Assembly (NCBI RefSeq): GCF_000770925.1
Contig: NZ_JDTK01000003.1
Location: forward strand, 62,001 to 126,000
From: Bifidobacterium ruminantium DSM 6489
GTDB taxonomy: Bacteria > Actinomycetota > Actinomycetes > Actinomycetales > Bifidobacteriaceae
Direction of reading: 5' to 3'
DNA length: 64,000 bases
This document shows, piece after piece, positions 45,231 through 54,707 of this stretch. The notes under the pieces are model-generated. The model was not told the DNA's origin. It was given only the letters and a program-made list of their open reading frames with translations, and did not search any database. The translations under genes and the position numbers were made by a program. How positions within the stretch are numbered: the first letter of the stretch is position 1; each line of letters opens with the position of its first letter.

Positions 45231-46943
45231 ATGAGTGAAATCAAAGACGGCAATCTCGCCGAAATCAAGGACCTGAGCGTCTCGTTCATGACCGATGCCG
45301 GTTCCATCAAGGCCATCGATAAAATCAGCTTCGAGATTCCGCGCAAAAAGGTCATCGGCGTGGTGGGCGAATCCGGTTCCGGTAAATCCGTGACCGCACG
45401 CTCCCTGATCAAGCTGCTGCCGGAGACCGCTACGACATCTGGCGCCGTCTACCTGTCGAACCGCGCGGGCACCGAAGAACTCGAGGTGCTTTCACTGTCC
45501 GGCGAGCAACTGCGCGAGATGCGCGGCGCCGAGGCCGCCATGGTGTTCCAGGAGCCGAACTCGGTGCTCAACCCGGTGTACACCATCGGATGGCAGATCG
45601 AGGAGGGCCTGCGCGCCCACGGCATGAAGGACAAGAAGGAGCTGCGCGCCAAGTCGATCGACATCCTGAAGAAGGTCGGTATCCCGGATGCCGAAACCCG
45701 TGTGGACTACTATCCGCATCAGTTCTCCGGCGGTCAGAAGCAGCGCATCGTCATCGCCATGGCATTGGTCTTGAACCCCGGCCTGATTCTGGCCGATGAG
45801 CCGACCACCGCGCTTGACGTGACGGTCCAGGCTGAAATCCTCGACCTGCTTCGCCTGGCTCGCGACGAATTTGACGCCTCAGTGCTCATCATCACCCACA
45901 ATATGGGAGTGATCGCCGATATCGCCGACGAAGTCGTGGTTATGTACCGCGGCCACGTCGTCGAACAGGGTAGCGTCGAGCAGATCTTCTATTCGCCAAA
46001 GGACGATTACACCAAGCGTCTGCTCGCGGCAGTGCCTCGTATCGGTCAGAAGCTCGTCGTCAAGGACGCCGAAGGCAAGGTCGTCGAGCGCGAGAAGGAT
46101 TGGCGCAAGGAGCCCATCGCGGTCGAGGCCAAGGGGTTGACCATCACGTATCCGGGCCATCTGATGCAGCCTGATTTCAAAGCCGTGGACGGTGTTGACT
46201 TCACCATCCACCGTTCCGAGGTACTTGGCTTGGTGGGCGAATCCGGTTCCGGTAAATCCACCACCGGCCGTGCCATCGCGGGCCTGCAGAAGGTTTCCGG
46301 CGGTTCGTTGAATGTGCTTGGCGTCGAGATGAACGGTGTCAAGGAGCGTGATTTCAAACCCAAACGTGCCGACATCGGCTTTGTGTTCCAGGATCCGGGC
46401 AGCTCGTTCGACCCGCTGATGACCATCGCGGAGAACGTCGCCGAACCACTGATCGTGCATAAGAAGTTCTCATCTGCTTATGAAGCCCGCCACTACGTGG
46501 GTGATTTGCTGGAAATGGTGCAGCTTCCACGTGCCTACATGAACCGCTATCCGCATGAGCTGTCCGGTGGTCAGCGCCAGCGTGCCTCCTTGGCGCGTGG
46601 ATTGGCGTTGAAGCCGAGCCTGCTTATCGCCGATGAGCCGACCTCCGCATTGGATGTGTCCGTGCAGGCGAAGGTGCTCGAGCTGTTCAAGAGACTGCAG
46701 GCGGAAATCGGTTTCGCATGCCTGTTCATCACCCATGATCTTGCTGTGGTCGACATGCTTGCCGACCGCATCATGGTGATGCACAAGGGCAAGATCGTGG
46801 AACACGGCGATGCCGACCAAATCATGCAGAATCCGCAGAATCCGTACACGCAGAAGCTGCTGGCCTCGCTGCCGGTGCCCGATCCGCGCGAACAGCGCAA
46901 GCATCGTGAGCATCTGCACGAGCTGCTGGCCGCACAGCAGTAA
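45231..46943 (+). CDS. Fused oligopeptide ABC transporter ATPase (DppD-DppF)
   Basis: A 570-residue protein with two full nucleotide-binding domains: first GESGSGKSVTARS, FSGGQKQR, LILADEPTTALD; second GESGSGKSTTGRA, LSGGQRQR, LLIADEPTSALD. Each is followed by the oligopeptide-ATPase C-terminal segment (YTKRLLAAVP and YTQKLLASLP). It energises the two permeases. DppD and DppF are separate genes in many bacteria; the fusion is common in actinobacteria. Confidence 0.95.
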   Translation: MSEIKDGNLAEIKDLSVSFMTDAGSIKAIDKISFEIPRKKVIGVVGESGSGKSVTARSLIKLLPETATTSGAVYLSNRAGTEELEVLSLSGEQLREMRGAEAAMVFQEPNSVLNPVYTIGWQIEEGLRAHGMKDKKELRAKSIDILKKVGIPDAETRVDYYPHQFSGGQKQRIVIAMALVLNPGLILADEPTTALDVTVQAEILDLLRLARDEFDASVLIITHNMGVIADIADEVVVMYRGHVVEQGSVEQIFYSPKDDYTKRLLAAVPRIGQKLVVKDAEGKVVEREKDWRKEPIAVEAKGLTITYPGHLMQPDFKAVDGVDFTIHRSEVLGLVGESGSGKSTTGRAIAGLQKVSGGSLNVLGVEMNGVKERDFKPKRADIGFVFQDPGSSFDPLMTIAENVAEPLIVHKKFSSAYEARHYVGDLLEMVQLPRAYMNRYPHELSGGQRQRASLARGLALKPSLLIADEPTSALDVSVQAKVLELFKRLQAEIGFACLFITHDLAVVDMLADRIMVMHKGKIVEHGDADQIMQNPQNPYTQKLLASLPVPDPREQRKHREHLHELLAAQQ

Positions 46944-46961
46944 GGTTTCTTAGATAAGAAA

Positions 46962-47008
46962 AACGAGGGGAGCCCGCAGCGAACGAATCGTTGCGGGCTC
47001 CCCTCGTT
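46962..47008. terminator. Bidirectional terminator, 17-bp stem
   Basis: 46962-46978 pairs perfectly with 46992-47008 and the stem continues inside with one G-T pair. It ends the peptide importer operon and the convergent NUDIX gene. Confidence 0.85.
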
Positions 47009-47019
47009 GATATGGATGA

Positions 47020-47541
47020 TTAGTGAATCGCACCTTGGAACGCAAATTGGGCGTGTGCGTCGCCTTTCGCCTTGTTCCTGAGATACTCGCGCACGTATCC
47101 CATCCGTTCCACCGTGCTGGCCGCAAGCGGCTCAGGCAGCGCGTCAGGGGAGAACCATCCTACGTTGAGGCTTTCCTCGTCACCGACGAACGGTTCCGTA
47201 TTGCCATCCGGATCAGGTTTGCAGATGAACAGGTGGTCCATGTACATCGTGTTGTCGCCATTCGCGTAGGTGAGGATTTTTCGGGACGATTTCACCGATA
47301 CCAAATCGGTGACGATCACATCCACGCCGGTCTCCTCCTTGACTTCGCGGGCCACAGTATCGGCCGGTTCCTCGCCGGGCTCGTTGATGCCGTACACCAT
47401 GGCCCACTCGCCGGTATCGGAGCGCCGTCCCAGCAATACACGGCCTTGAACATCCTCGACATAGCCGGAGACGCCCATAAGCCACAACAGATCATGGCCG
47501 ATTTTCTTGCGCAGCGTGAGTACGAATTCAGGCGTGGGCAT
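47020..47541 (-). CDS. NUDIX hydrolase
   Basis: A 173-residue protein with a complete NUDIX box (GEEPADTVAREVKEETGVDV), so it should hydrolyse a nucleoside-diphosphate-linked substrate with magnesium. The N-terminal KIGHDLLWLMGVSGYVED and LLGRRSDTGEW lines are common in actinobacterial ADP-ribose/NADH-type pyrophosphatases, but the substrate is unknown. It starts one base after the pepP stop, so they are co-transcribed. Confidence 0.9.
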   Translation of the reverse strand: MPTPEFVLTLRKKIGHDLLWLMGVSGYVEDVQGRVLLGRRSDTGEWAMVYGINEPGEEPADTVAREVKEETGVDVIVTDLVSVKSSRKILTYANGDNTMYMDHLFICKPDPDGNTEPFVGDEESLNVGWFSPDALPEPLAASTVERMGYVREYLRNKAKGDAHAQFAFQGAIH

Positions 47542-47542
47542 A

Positions 47543-49144
47543 TCAGGCCTTCGCACCTTCGGCCGCCATATCAGCCATCCATGCTTCCACATCGTCGATC
47601 TGCTTCGGAATGCCGGCGGAGATCCATTCCGGACCATCCTCGGTCATCAGCACGTCATCCTCGATACGAATGCCGATACCGCGGTACTCCGGCGGAATCA
47701 TCAGATCATCCTCACGGAAATACAGACCAGGCTCGATGGTGAAGGTCATGCCCGGGCGAATCGCGGCACCCTGATACGATTCGTAACGCGCCTGCGCGCA
47801 GTCATGCACGTCAAGACCCAGATGATGGGCCACGCCGCAGGCGAGCCAACGACGATGCTGCTGGCCTTCAGGAGAGAGGGATTCCTCGACGTCGACCGGC
47901 AGGATGCCCCAGTCGTGCAGGCGTTCGGCGATCACGCGCATGCACGCATGATGGATGTCCGAATACGTGGCACCCGGCTTGGCGGCCTCGAAACCAGCCT
48001 GCTGGGAATCCAACACGGCCTGGTACAGCTTCTTCTGAAAATCGGTGAACTTGCCGTTGGTCGGGAACGTGCGGGTGATGTCAGCGGTGTACAGGCTGTT
48101 GACCTCCACACCGGCGTCGATGAGCAGCAGCTCACCGGATTCGACGGTGCCGGTGTTGCGCACCCAATGCAGGATCGGAGCATGGGCGCCGGAAGCGATG
48201 ATGGTGTCGTACCCGACCTCATTGCCTTCCTCACGGGAAATCGCATTGAACGCACCTTCCAGCATGCGTTCGGAACGCGGCTTGCCCAATGTGGTCGGAA
48301 GCTTGCGCAGGATGTTGTCGAAGCCATGCTTGGTGGCCGCGACCGCCTTGCGCATCTCGCGCACCTCATACGCATCCTTGCACATACGCGCCTCGGCAGC
48401 AAATTCATGCAGCTTGTCGTCGGCAGCGGTATTGTCGTCCGGATCGGCGAAACCATTCGCCTCACGAATGCCTTCGACCATCGAGGTGATATCCGGATCG
48501 GACTCACGAATCACACGCACGCGTACGGCGCCGGCCTCGGCACCGACATCCTTACCCAGCGCGTCGGCAAGCTGGGCGATGTCGTTCGTCTCGATGCCGG
48601 TCATGGCCGCCATTTCCTTCAGTCCGGCGCGCGGTCCCACCCAGTATTCGCCATAGTGGGCATTCAGGAAGAAATCCTGCGTGTAGTGGTTGGCGCGAGG
48701 TGCCACGAACAGTTCGGGAACATGGGTCTTGCCGGCCTTCGCCTCCGGGGAATCAGGATCGACGGGGTTAAGCACCAGCACTGCGCCGGCTTCGAAATCC
48801 TCTCCCAAACCGGTGTAGTAGGAGAACGTCGTGTCCGGACGGAACGCATAATCGCAATCATTGTTGCGCACCTTTGGCTGGCCGGCGGGAATCACGATGC
48901 GCTCGCCGGGGAACGCCTTGCCCAGTGCCTCCAGACGCGCCGGAGTGTACTTGGACGATTCCAACGGCTGGATTTCCGGCTCGTTGTCATCCCATCCGGT
49001 GGTCATGAACTCCTTGAATGCCTCGGAACGCGGACGCAGCGAACGGTTGTTCACTCTGTCGCTCATCGGCTGGTCCGCTCCCGGGGCCACGCTCTGCTCC
49101 ATCTTCTCGTATTCCTTGTCCTTATCGGTAATGACTTCGCTCAT
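47543..49144 (-). CDS. pepP: Xaa-Pro aminopeptidase (PepP)
   Basis: A 533-residue M24B peptidase removing N-terminal residues before proline, useful with the peptide importer next door. The N-terminal AMP_N domain has the DYAFRPDTTFSYYTGL motif. The metal site has two Asp in LLIDAGVEVNSLYTADITR, His in GVAHHLGLDVHD, Glu in TIEPGLYF and Glu in GIGIRIEDD. It is longer than E. coli PepP by an N-terminal tail. Confidence 0.94.
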   Translation of the reverse strand: MSEVITDKDKEYEKMEQSVAPGADQPMSDRVNNRSLRPRSEAFKEFMTTGWDDNEPEIQPLESSKYTPARLEALGKAFPGERIVIPAGQPKVRNNDCDYAFRPDTTFSYYTGLGEDFEAGAVLVLNPVDPDSPEAKAGKTHVPELFVAPRANHYTQDFFLNAHYGEYWVGPRAGLKEMAAMTGIETNDIAQLADALGKDVGAEAGAVRVRVIRESDPDITSMVEGIREANGFADPDDNTAADDKLHEFAAEARMCKDAYEVREMRKAVAATKHGFDNILRKLPTTLGKPRSERMLEGAFNAISREEGNEVGYDTIIASGAHAPILHWVRNTGTVESGELLLIDAGVEVNSLYTADITRTFPTNGKFTDFQKKLYQAVLDSQQAGFEAAKPGATYSDIHHACMRVIAERLHDWGILPVDVEESLSPEGQQHRRWLACGVAHHLGLDVHDCAQARYESYQGAAIRPGMTFTIEPGLYFREDDLMIPPEYRGIGIRIEDDVLMTEDGPEWISAGIPKQIDDVEAWMADMAAEGAKA

Positions 49145-49291
49145 CTCATCTCCTGAATATGCATTCGGTCACCTACGTGAATTACCGCAACCCATCCTAT
49201 AACTTTTCCTGTCGCGCAACGTTCATGCAGCCATCTAGAATAAGGAAGGTTTAATGTGCTGTCCGAAAGGTACGGGAGGAAACGGGAAAAC

Positions 49292-50890
49292 ATGTCATTC
49301 GAACATCCCAATCGCAACAATGAAAGCATGATCGATGTCGAGCGAGACATCATGAGCCGTCCGTCGGAACGCAACACCACCAATCTCGATCTGCTGCGCA
49401 TGAAGATGATCCTCGATATCATGGGACACCCCGAGCAGTCGTTCCGTGTCATCCACATCACCGGCACCAACGGCAAAGGCTCCACCGCGCGCATGGCCGA
49501 AGCCATCTGCCGCGCCTATGGCATGCGCACCGGCCTGTACACATCGCCTCATCTGGAGCACGTCAACGAACGCATCGCCATCGACGGCCAGCAGCTGTCA
49601 GACGACGATTTCGTCGACACCTGGGATCAGGTGAAGGACCTCATCGCCATCGTGGATATGAAAATGGATGAATTGGGCAAGCCGAAGATGAGCTTCTTCG
49701 AAGTGCTCACCGCCATGGCCATCTGGAAATTCGCTGATGCGCCGGTCGACGTGGCCATCGTGGAGGTTGGCATGGGAGGCCGTTGGGACGCCACCAACGT
49801 GCTTGACGCCGACGCGGCCATCATCGGGCCGGTCGACATGGATCATATGGCATGGCTTGGTGACACTGTGGAGAAAATCGCCTCCGAAAAGGTGGGCATC
49901 ATCAAGCCCGGCTGCACCGCCATAATCGGCCGCCAGCCACACGAGGAAGAGGTTATGCCGATCATCGAGGCCGCGGCCAAGGAGAACCACGCCAATCTGG
50001 TGCGCGACGGCATCGAATCGGAAGTCGTCACCCGCGTTCCCGCGGTCGGCGGACAGGTGGCCACCCTGCGCACGCCGAACGGCACTTATACGGAAGTTCC
50101 GATCGACAAATTCGGTGAGCATCAGGCGCATAACGCGCTCGCTGCTTTGTGCGCCGCGGAAGTGGTGATTCCCGTCAACGGCGCGTTGGACGGCGATCTG
50201 GTGGCCGAGGCATTGAGCAGCGTGAGGATTCCGGGACGTATCGAGCAGATCCGCACGTCTCCCACCATCATTCTCGATGGCGGGCACAATGTGAACGCGG
50301 CCGAATCGCTGCGCGCGGCGATTGAGGAGAACTACGATTTCCAGCAGCTCGTCGGCGTCGTCGCCATGATGGGGGACAAGCAGGTCGAGGAGTATCTCGG
50401 TGTGCTCGAGCCCTTGCTGAGCCAGGTGATCGTCACCGAGAACTCATGGCGTGACCGTGTGATGCCCGCCGAGGATCTGAAGAAGATCGCGGATCGTGTG
50501 TTCGGCCCCGAACGCGTCACCTGCATTCCGGAATTGCCAGATGCCATCCAAGAAGCCGTCAATATGGTCGATGCCGACGACGAGCTTGGCGTAGGCTACG
50601 GCCATGGCGTGCTCATCTGCGGTAGTTTCACCACCGCCGGAGACGCGCGACTCATGCTGGAGGAGAAGGTCAATCCCGACCTGAAGAAGCCGAAGTCCGA
50701 GCGCGTGTTCCAAGAGGCGGTGGAGCCGGAGCCGCGCAAAGACGAGGATGAGGCCGACGTGGATTTCGAATCCGATACCAACCCCGATTTCGACATCAAC
50801 GACTTTGGCAGCGTCGGACCGGATGAGGAGACCTTGAAGGACGCCGCGGAATCGGATACGACCGACGATTCGCACGGCGCGGCGAAGTGA
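49292..50890 (+). CDS. folC: Folylpolyglutamate / dihydrofolate synthase FolC
   Basis: A 532-residue Mur-ligase-superfamily enzyme: P-loop HITGTNGKGSTARMAEA, YTSPHLEHVNERI, the FEVLTAMAIWKFAD and GMGGRWDATNV segments and ILDGGHNVNAAESL. It adds glutamate to folates. About 70 C-terminal residues are acidic and low in complexity, beyond the usual length. ATG 49292 lies 12 bases after GGAGG; GTG 49256 is an alternative. Confidence 0.93.
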   Translation: MSFEHPNRNNESMIDVERDIMSRPSERNTTNLDLLRMKMILDIMGHPEQSFRVIHITGTNGKGSTARMAEAICRAYGMRTGLYTSPHLEHVNERIAIDGQQLSDDDFVDTWDQVKDLIAIVDMKMDELGKPKMSFFEVLTAMAIWKFADAPVDVAIVEVGMGGRWDATNVLDADAAIIGPVDMDHMAWLGDTVEKIASEKVGIIKPGCTAIIGRQPHEEEVMPIIEAAAKENHANLVRDGIESEVVTRVPAVGGQVATLRTPNGTYTEVPIDKFGEHQAHNALAALCAAEVVIPVNGALDGDLVAEALSSVRIPGRIEQIRTSPTIILDGGHNVNAAESLRAAIEENYDFQQLVGVVAMMGDKQVEEYLGVLEPLLSQVIVTENSWRDRVMPAEDLKKIADRVFGPERVTCIPELPDAIQEAVNMVDADDELGVGYGHGVLICGSFTTAGDARLMLEEKVNPDLKKPKSERVFQEAVEPEPRKDEDEADVDFESDTNPDFDINDFGSVGPDEETLKDAAESDTTDDSHGAAK

Positions 50891-50938
50891 TGCCGTTCGA
50901 CGGCGATTTCCCGCACGTGTGAGGCCGGATCCTGACCT

Positions 50939-50994
50939 CATAAAAGCTGTGGGCTGGATTCCGAACTTCCGGGATCCAGCCCACAGCTTTTATG
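50939..50994. terminator. Bidirectional terminator, 21-bp stem
   Basis: 50939-50959 pairs perfectly with 50974-50994 around a 14-base loop. It separates folC from the convergent femX-like gene. Confidence 0.85.
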
Positions 50995-51025
50995 GTCATG
51001 CGATGGCGTATGCCGCGCAAGCCAG

Positions 51026-52042
51026 CTATTTGCCGCTATTTTCTTTGTGCCGGAGCGAGCGGCGGATGGACTGCAGCATCGTCAGCGCGCGGTAGAAGCC
51101 CTTCTTGATCGGAACGTCGCGTCCTGGGGCGACCGGCGTGATGTCTTCGGTGAATTTGGTTTTGAATACGTTCAGGCCTTTCAAGGATGGCGCGAAATCG
51201 TTGCCGATACCCATGAGGTCATATTCGGTGATGCCCTGTTTTCCAAGGATGCAGCACTCATTGTAGAGCAGCTTGTCTGTAACATGAGAGCGCATGGCAT
51301 CGGTGTGCATGCTGGCGTAATAACGTACGGCATGGGTGCCATTGATGGTGACGATGGACCAGGAGGTCACGCGCCCACCATCACGTGCGGCGAATAGACG
51401 GCAATGTTTTGGCCCCAACGCCACAAGCATGTCGGTGTAGTCCTGTGCCGGGGCCGGGGTGAAGCCATCACGTTTCCCGGTTTCAACCATGAGCTCGTAG
51501 TATTGTGAGAAATCCTTGGTCGCGAGCTCGGTCTCATCTGAGCAATCGGCGGTGCATTCACGAAGTGATTTGCGCACATCTCGACGGCCGCGCTTCTTCA
51601 TGCGGCTGATGATTTCGTCATCTCCACCGGTGACGTCGATGACTACGGTTTCGTTGTAGGGGACGGTGGAAAGCACGGGAACGGTGCCTTCGGCATCCCA
51701 TAGGTCGATACGAAGAAAAACGATGCTCTTATCTTTTCTCCGCACTTCATCGACTAGCGCCTGCCGCACTTGATGCTCGAGCTCGGGCGACGGTTTCGCC
51801 ACCCACGATGGTCCATGTACGGAACGAAGATAATGGTATCCGTGCGTTTCAAAGTCGATAAGGGAAATGAAGGCGATTGTTTCGTCATCCTGCTTGATGA
51901 TGTATGCGCCCCATGGCCTGCGTCCGTCCACGGTTTTCTGGTATTCTGCCCAGATGCCGGTTTGTTCGATCGGCAGGGTGAGGCCGACTTGTTCGGCCTG
52001 CCGCTCCAGATCATTGAGATTGGCGGGAACGAGAGAAATCAT
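51026..52042 (-). CDS. FemAB-family peptidoglycan bridge aminoacyltransferase
   Basis: A 338-residue FemX/FemAB-type protein (two GNAT folds). The first half holds IWAEYQKTVDGRRPWGAYI and LRSVHGPSW; the second VVIDVTGGDDEIISRMKKRGRRDVRKS and the C-terminal TEYDLMGIGNDFAPSLKGLNVFK region typical of lipid II aminoacyl transferases. It would add the first interpeptide-bridge residue from aminoacyl-tRNA. It lies directly downstream of murE, which adds the residue carrying that bridge, a functionally sensible pair. Confidence 0.87.
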   Translation of the reverse strand: MISLVPANLNDLERQAEQVGLTLPIEQTGIWAEYQKTVDGRRPWGAYIIKQDDETIAFISLIDFETHGYHYLRSVHGPSWVAKPSPELEHQVRQALVDEVRRKDKSIVFLRIDLWDAEGTVPVLSTVPYNETVVIDVTGGDDEIISRMKKRGRRDVRKSLRECTADCSDETELATKDFSQYYELMVETGKRDGFTPAPAQDYTDMLVALGPKHCRLFAARDGGRVTSWSIVTINGTHAVRYYASMHTDAMRSHVTDKLLYNECCILGKQGITEYDLMGIGNDFAPSLKGLNVFKTKFTEDITPVAPGRDVPIKKGFYRALTMLQSIRRSLRHKENSGK

Positions 52043-52080
52043 GTTATACCGTTGCTTTCTTGTCTTATTGGATGGGTTGC

Positions 52081-53634
52081 CTACTGAAGATTGAACACGC
52101 GCTCCACGATACGGTCGTCGCCCTCATAGGGGATATGCTTGCCGTGGTCCTTGAACCAGCGTTCGTTGCCTTTGCCGATGATGAGGATGATATGCGGACG
52201 CTGGGAATCATTCCGGTCGGCTCCCACCGTGGACTCCACGGCTTCCGTGCGGTCGAGGATGATTTTCACGTCAAGCTGCGGATTGGTGACGTTGTTCCGC
52301 ATGTCCTCGCACACCTGTTCCACCGGTTCATCGTCGGTGTCCTCGAAAGTGAGCACGAGATGGTCGACACGGTCTTGCGCGGCCTTGACGATTTCTGAAC
52401 GGCGGTCGTACGCCTTGTTGCCCGTGGATCCGGTGATGAGCGTGATTTCCGGGTTTTTGCTGCCGTAGCGCTGGTCCACATAGTCGAGCAACGCGGTGAC
52501 GGAAGCGTAGTTGTGCGCATAGTCGACGATGGCGATCGTGTCGGAACGGGTGTCCTTGAAATGCTCCATGCGTCCTGCGATGCGCACCGGTTCCATGTCG
52601 TGCAGCGCCTTCCTCGCCTGCGACGAGCCGAAATCGAAACCGGCGGCGCGGGCGATGGCGACCGCTGCGGCGGCGTTCGCGTAATTGAAATCGCCATCCA
52701 ATGTCAGGCTCAGTTCTCCGATGGTCGTGCCGTCGATAGCGATGGAGAAGCGGCTGTGCTCGGTATCTGCCGGTTTCGCGACGACATCCGCCGGAGATGC
52801 GCCGTCGAGTGCGAACGTGGAGACGGCGACCCCCGCGTGCCGCGCGTCCTGCCGGATGAGATCGGCACGCGCGCAGTCGGCTCCGAGCACGAGCGAACGG
52901 CAGTTTTTGACGATTTGACGCTTGCAGTGGAAGTAGTCCTCGAACGTCGGATGCTCGATCGGGCTGATGTGGTCCGGGCTGATGTTGAGGAATGCGGCCA
53001 CGTCGAAGGTGAGTCCGTATACGCGATCCACCTTGTACGCTTGGGAAGAGACCTCCATGACGAGGTGCTCCATGCCGTTATCCACGGCCTCACGCATCAT
53101 GCGGAACGCGTCCATGGATTCCGGAGTGGTCAGATCCGATTCGACATAGGTGTGGCCGTCAAGACAGTTGTCCACCGAAGAGAACAGCGCGCATTTTCCG
53201 CCGGAGCATCCGTTCAGCATGGCCTGGGTGAGATATGCGGTGGTGGTCTTGCCCTTGGTGCCGGTGATGCCGATGACCTTCAACCGATCCTGCGGACGAT
53301 CATAGAATTCAGCCGACAGCAAAGACATGGCCTTCCGCACATCATCCACGATGAGTCCCGGAGCCTGGGTGGTTGCGGAGAAGTCGTTTTCCGCCACATA
53401 GGCGGCGAGACCGTGTTCGTCCACGTCCTTCAGATATTCCGCCTTGAAACGGCCTTTGCAGCACAGAAGGGCGCCCGGCTCCACCTTGCGGGTGTCGTAG
53501 GTGATCGCGGAGAACGGCTTGTCGGCGTTGTCGATGTCGCTTGCGTCGACCGTCCAGACATCGCCGTGGATGATTTCCCGGAGCAGTCCATGCCTGTCAA
53601 GCAGTCGCGCCGCCGATTCCAAAGTCAAAGCCAT
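52081..53634 (-). CDS. murE: UDP-MurNAc-dipeptide ligase MurE, lysine/ornithine type
   Basis: A 517-residue Mur ligase outside the main wall cluster. N-terminal domain SAITYDTRKVEPGALLCCKG, P-loop GITGTKGKTTTAYLTQA, then SSQAYKVDRV and the C-terminal VDYAHNYASVTALLDYV. The residue-selecting motif that reads DNPR in meso-diaminopimelate enzymes is TDDEPVEQ here, so the arginine is missing and a diamino acid such as L-Lys or L-Orn is expected, as known for bifidobacterial walls. ATG 53634 follows GAGGAG; the frame extends upstream through the sigma-gene promoter. Confidence 0.94.
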   Translation of the reverse strand: MALTLESAARLLDRHGLLREIIHGDVWTVDASDIDNADKPFSAITYDTRKVEPGALLCCKGRFKAEYLKDVDEHGLAAYVAENDFSATTQAPGLIVDDVRKAMSLLSAEFYDRPQDRLKVIGITGTKGKTTTAYLTQAMLNGCSGGKCALFSSVDNCLDGHTYVESDLTTPESMDAFRMMREAVDNGMEHLVMEVSSQAYKVDRVYGLTFDVAAFLNISPDHISPIEHPTFEDYFHCKRQIVKNCRSLVLGADCARADLIRQDARHAGVAVSTFALDGASPADVVAKPADTEHSRFSIAIDGTTIGELSLTLDGDFNYANAAAAVAIARAAGFDFGSSQARKALHDMEPVRIAGRMEHFKDTRSDTIAIVDYAHNYASVTALLDYVDQRYGSKNPEITLITGSTGNKAYDRRSEIVKAAQDRVDHLVLTFEDTDDEPVEQVCEDMRNNVTNPQLDVKIILDRTEAVESTVGADRNDSQRPHIILIIGKGNERWFKDHGKHIPYEGDDRIVERVFNLQ

Positions 53635-53728
53635 GTTTCGTGTTCTCCTCATGCATGAGACGTCGAGCCTGATACCGAACAGATATTGTACCGGCAGGCA
53701 TGTGCACGACGTGTGACGCCGGGGAAGA

Positions 53729-53734
53729 TACAAT
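53729..53734 (+). promoter_or_regulatory. -10 element TACAAT, likely leaderless start of the sigma gene
   Basis: TACAAT lies 6 bases before GTG 53741, so transcription should begin at or next to the start codon. The only purine run before the GTG is GAGGG, too close to be a normal ribosome site. Confidence 0.45.
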
Positions 53735-53740
53735 GAGGGT

Positions 53741-54346
53741 GTGACTGAACAACAGACGGAAACCATGGCAGGCCGCCGCGCGCGGTTCGAAAGGCTCGCC
53801 ATGCCCGTTGTGGATTCGTTGTATCGGCAGGCGATGAGGTTGACCAACAATCCGGATGACGCGCAGGATTTGGTGCAGGACACCTTCGAGCGTGGATTCA
53901 AGGCGTTCGACTCCTTCAAGGAGGGGACGAATTTCGCGGCCTGGATGACCACCATCGAGCGCAACGCCTATTTCAACCAGTACGCCAAGGCCAAGCGACG
54001 ACCGCAGCGTGCCAACGATTCCACCGGCGAATACGATGATTGGGACCTGTATTCGGCGTCCGAGCATTCCTCCGAGCAGCTCAAATCCGCCGAGGAGGAG
54101 TATCTGGATGCCTATGCGCCCGAGGAGATCATGACCGCGTTGAACAAGCTTTCCCCGGAGCGCAGGCAGGTGTTCATCGACGCCGCCATCGACGGCAAGC
54201 CGTACAGCCAGGTGGCCGAGGAACAAGGTGTGAAGATCGGTACGGTGATGAGCCGTCTCAACCGCGCCAGAACGCAGTTGAAGCGTGAGCTCGCCAATTA
54301 CGCGAAGGAACGTGGCTATGCCACTGCCGGGAAGGATCGACCATGA
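53741..54346 (+). CDS. ECF RNA polymerase sigma factor (SigH/SigR-like)
   Basis: A 201-residue group 4 sigma factor: region 2 with LTNNPDDAQDLVQDTFERGFKAF and GTNFAAWMTTIERNAYFNQY, region 4 with LSPERRQVFIDAAIDGKPYSQVAEEQGVKIGTVMSRLNRAR. The long acidic linker and sequence resemble actinobacterial SigH/SigR, thiol- and heat-stress factors. The next gene overlaps its end (ATGA) and is a probable anti-sigma factor. GTG start at a -10 box suggests a leaderless message. Confidence 0.9.
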   Translation: MTEQQTETMAGRRARFERLAMPVVDSLYRQAMRLTNNPDDAQDLVQDTFERGFKAFDSFKEGTNFAAWMTTIERNAYFNQYAKAKRRPQRANDSTGEYDDWDLYSASEHSSEQLKSAEEEYLDAYAPEEIMTALNKLSPERRQVFIDAAIDGKPYSQVAEEQGVKIGTVMSRLNRARTQLKRELANYAKERGYATAGKDRP

Positions 54347-54603
54347 GCGAACCAATGGAACGGCATATTTCCATCACTTCGACTAGAACCACCACAACCG
54401 GTGGGAACGGCGTGGTGACACAGATGACGCATACCAGCGTGCATGTTGTGGCTTCCGGAGACTGCTTCGATCCGGAGACCTGCTGCGACGAGCGGGAGCG
54501 CGCGCTGATCGCAGCGTTGCGCGCGTATCTGCGCCCCCAACATGCGCCACAGAGTCTGATCGACAGGCTCGAAGCGACGCTGGATCAGTGCTGCGACGAG
54601 TGA
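54343..54603 (+). CDS. Probable zinc-type anti-sigma factor
   Basis: An 86-residue protein coupled to the sigma gene by a four-base overlap. It has HVVASGDCFDPETCCDE in the middle and a CCDE terminus, with a helical ALIAALRAYLRP stretch between. Size, position, His and Cys residues suggest a redox-sensing RsrA/RshA-like anti-sigma factor, but the Cys pattern differs from the classical H-x3-C-x2-C. Assigned mainly by context. Confidence 0.65.
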   Translation: MSEPMERHISITSTRTTTTGGNGVVTQMTHTSVHVVASGDCFDPETCCDERERALIAALRAYLRPQHAPQSLIDRLEATLDQCCDE

Positions 54604-54636
54604 GCGATGTGAATCGCAGCTTCGGACGCGAATAGA

Positions 54637-54673
54637 AGAACCCCGCAGAATCATAGTGATTCTGCGGGGTTCT
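54637..54673. terminator. Bidirectional terminator, 17-bp stem with 3-base loop
   Basis: 54637-54653 pairs perfectly with 54657-54673. It ends the sigma/anti-sigma pair and the bL37 gene coming from the other side. Confidence 0.85.
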
Positions 54674-54707
54674 CGATGCTCTGTAACGCTATTCGCGTTG
54701 GCAGGGA

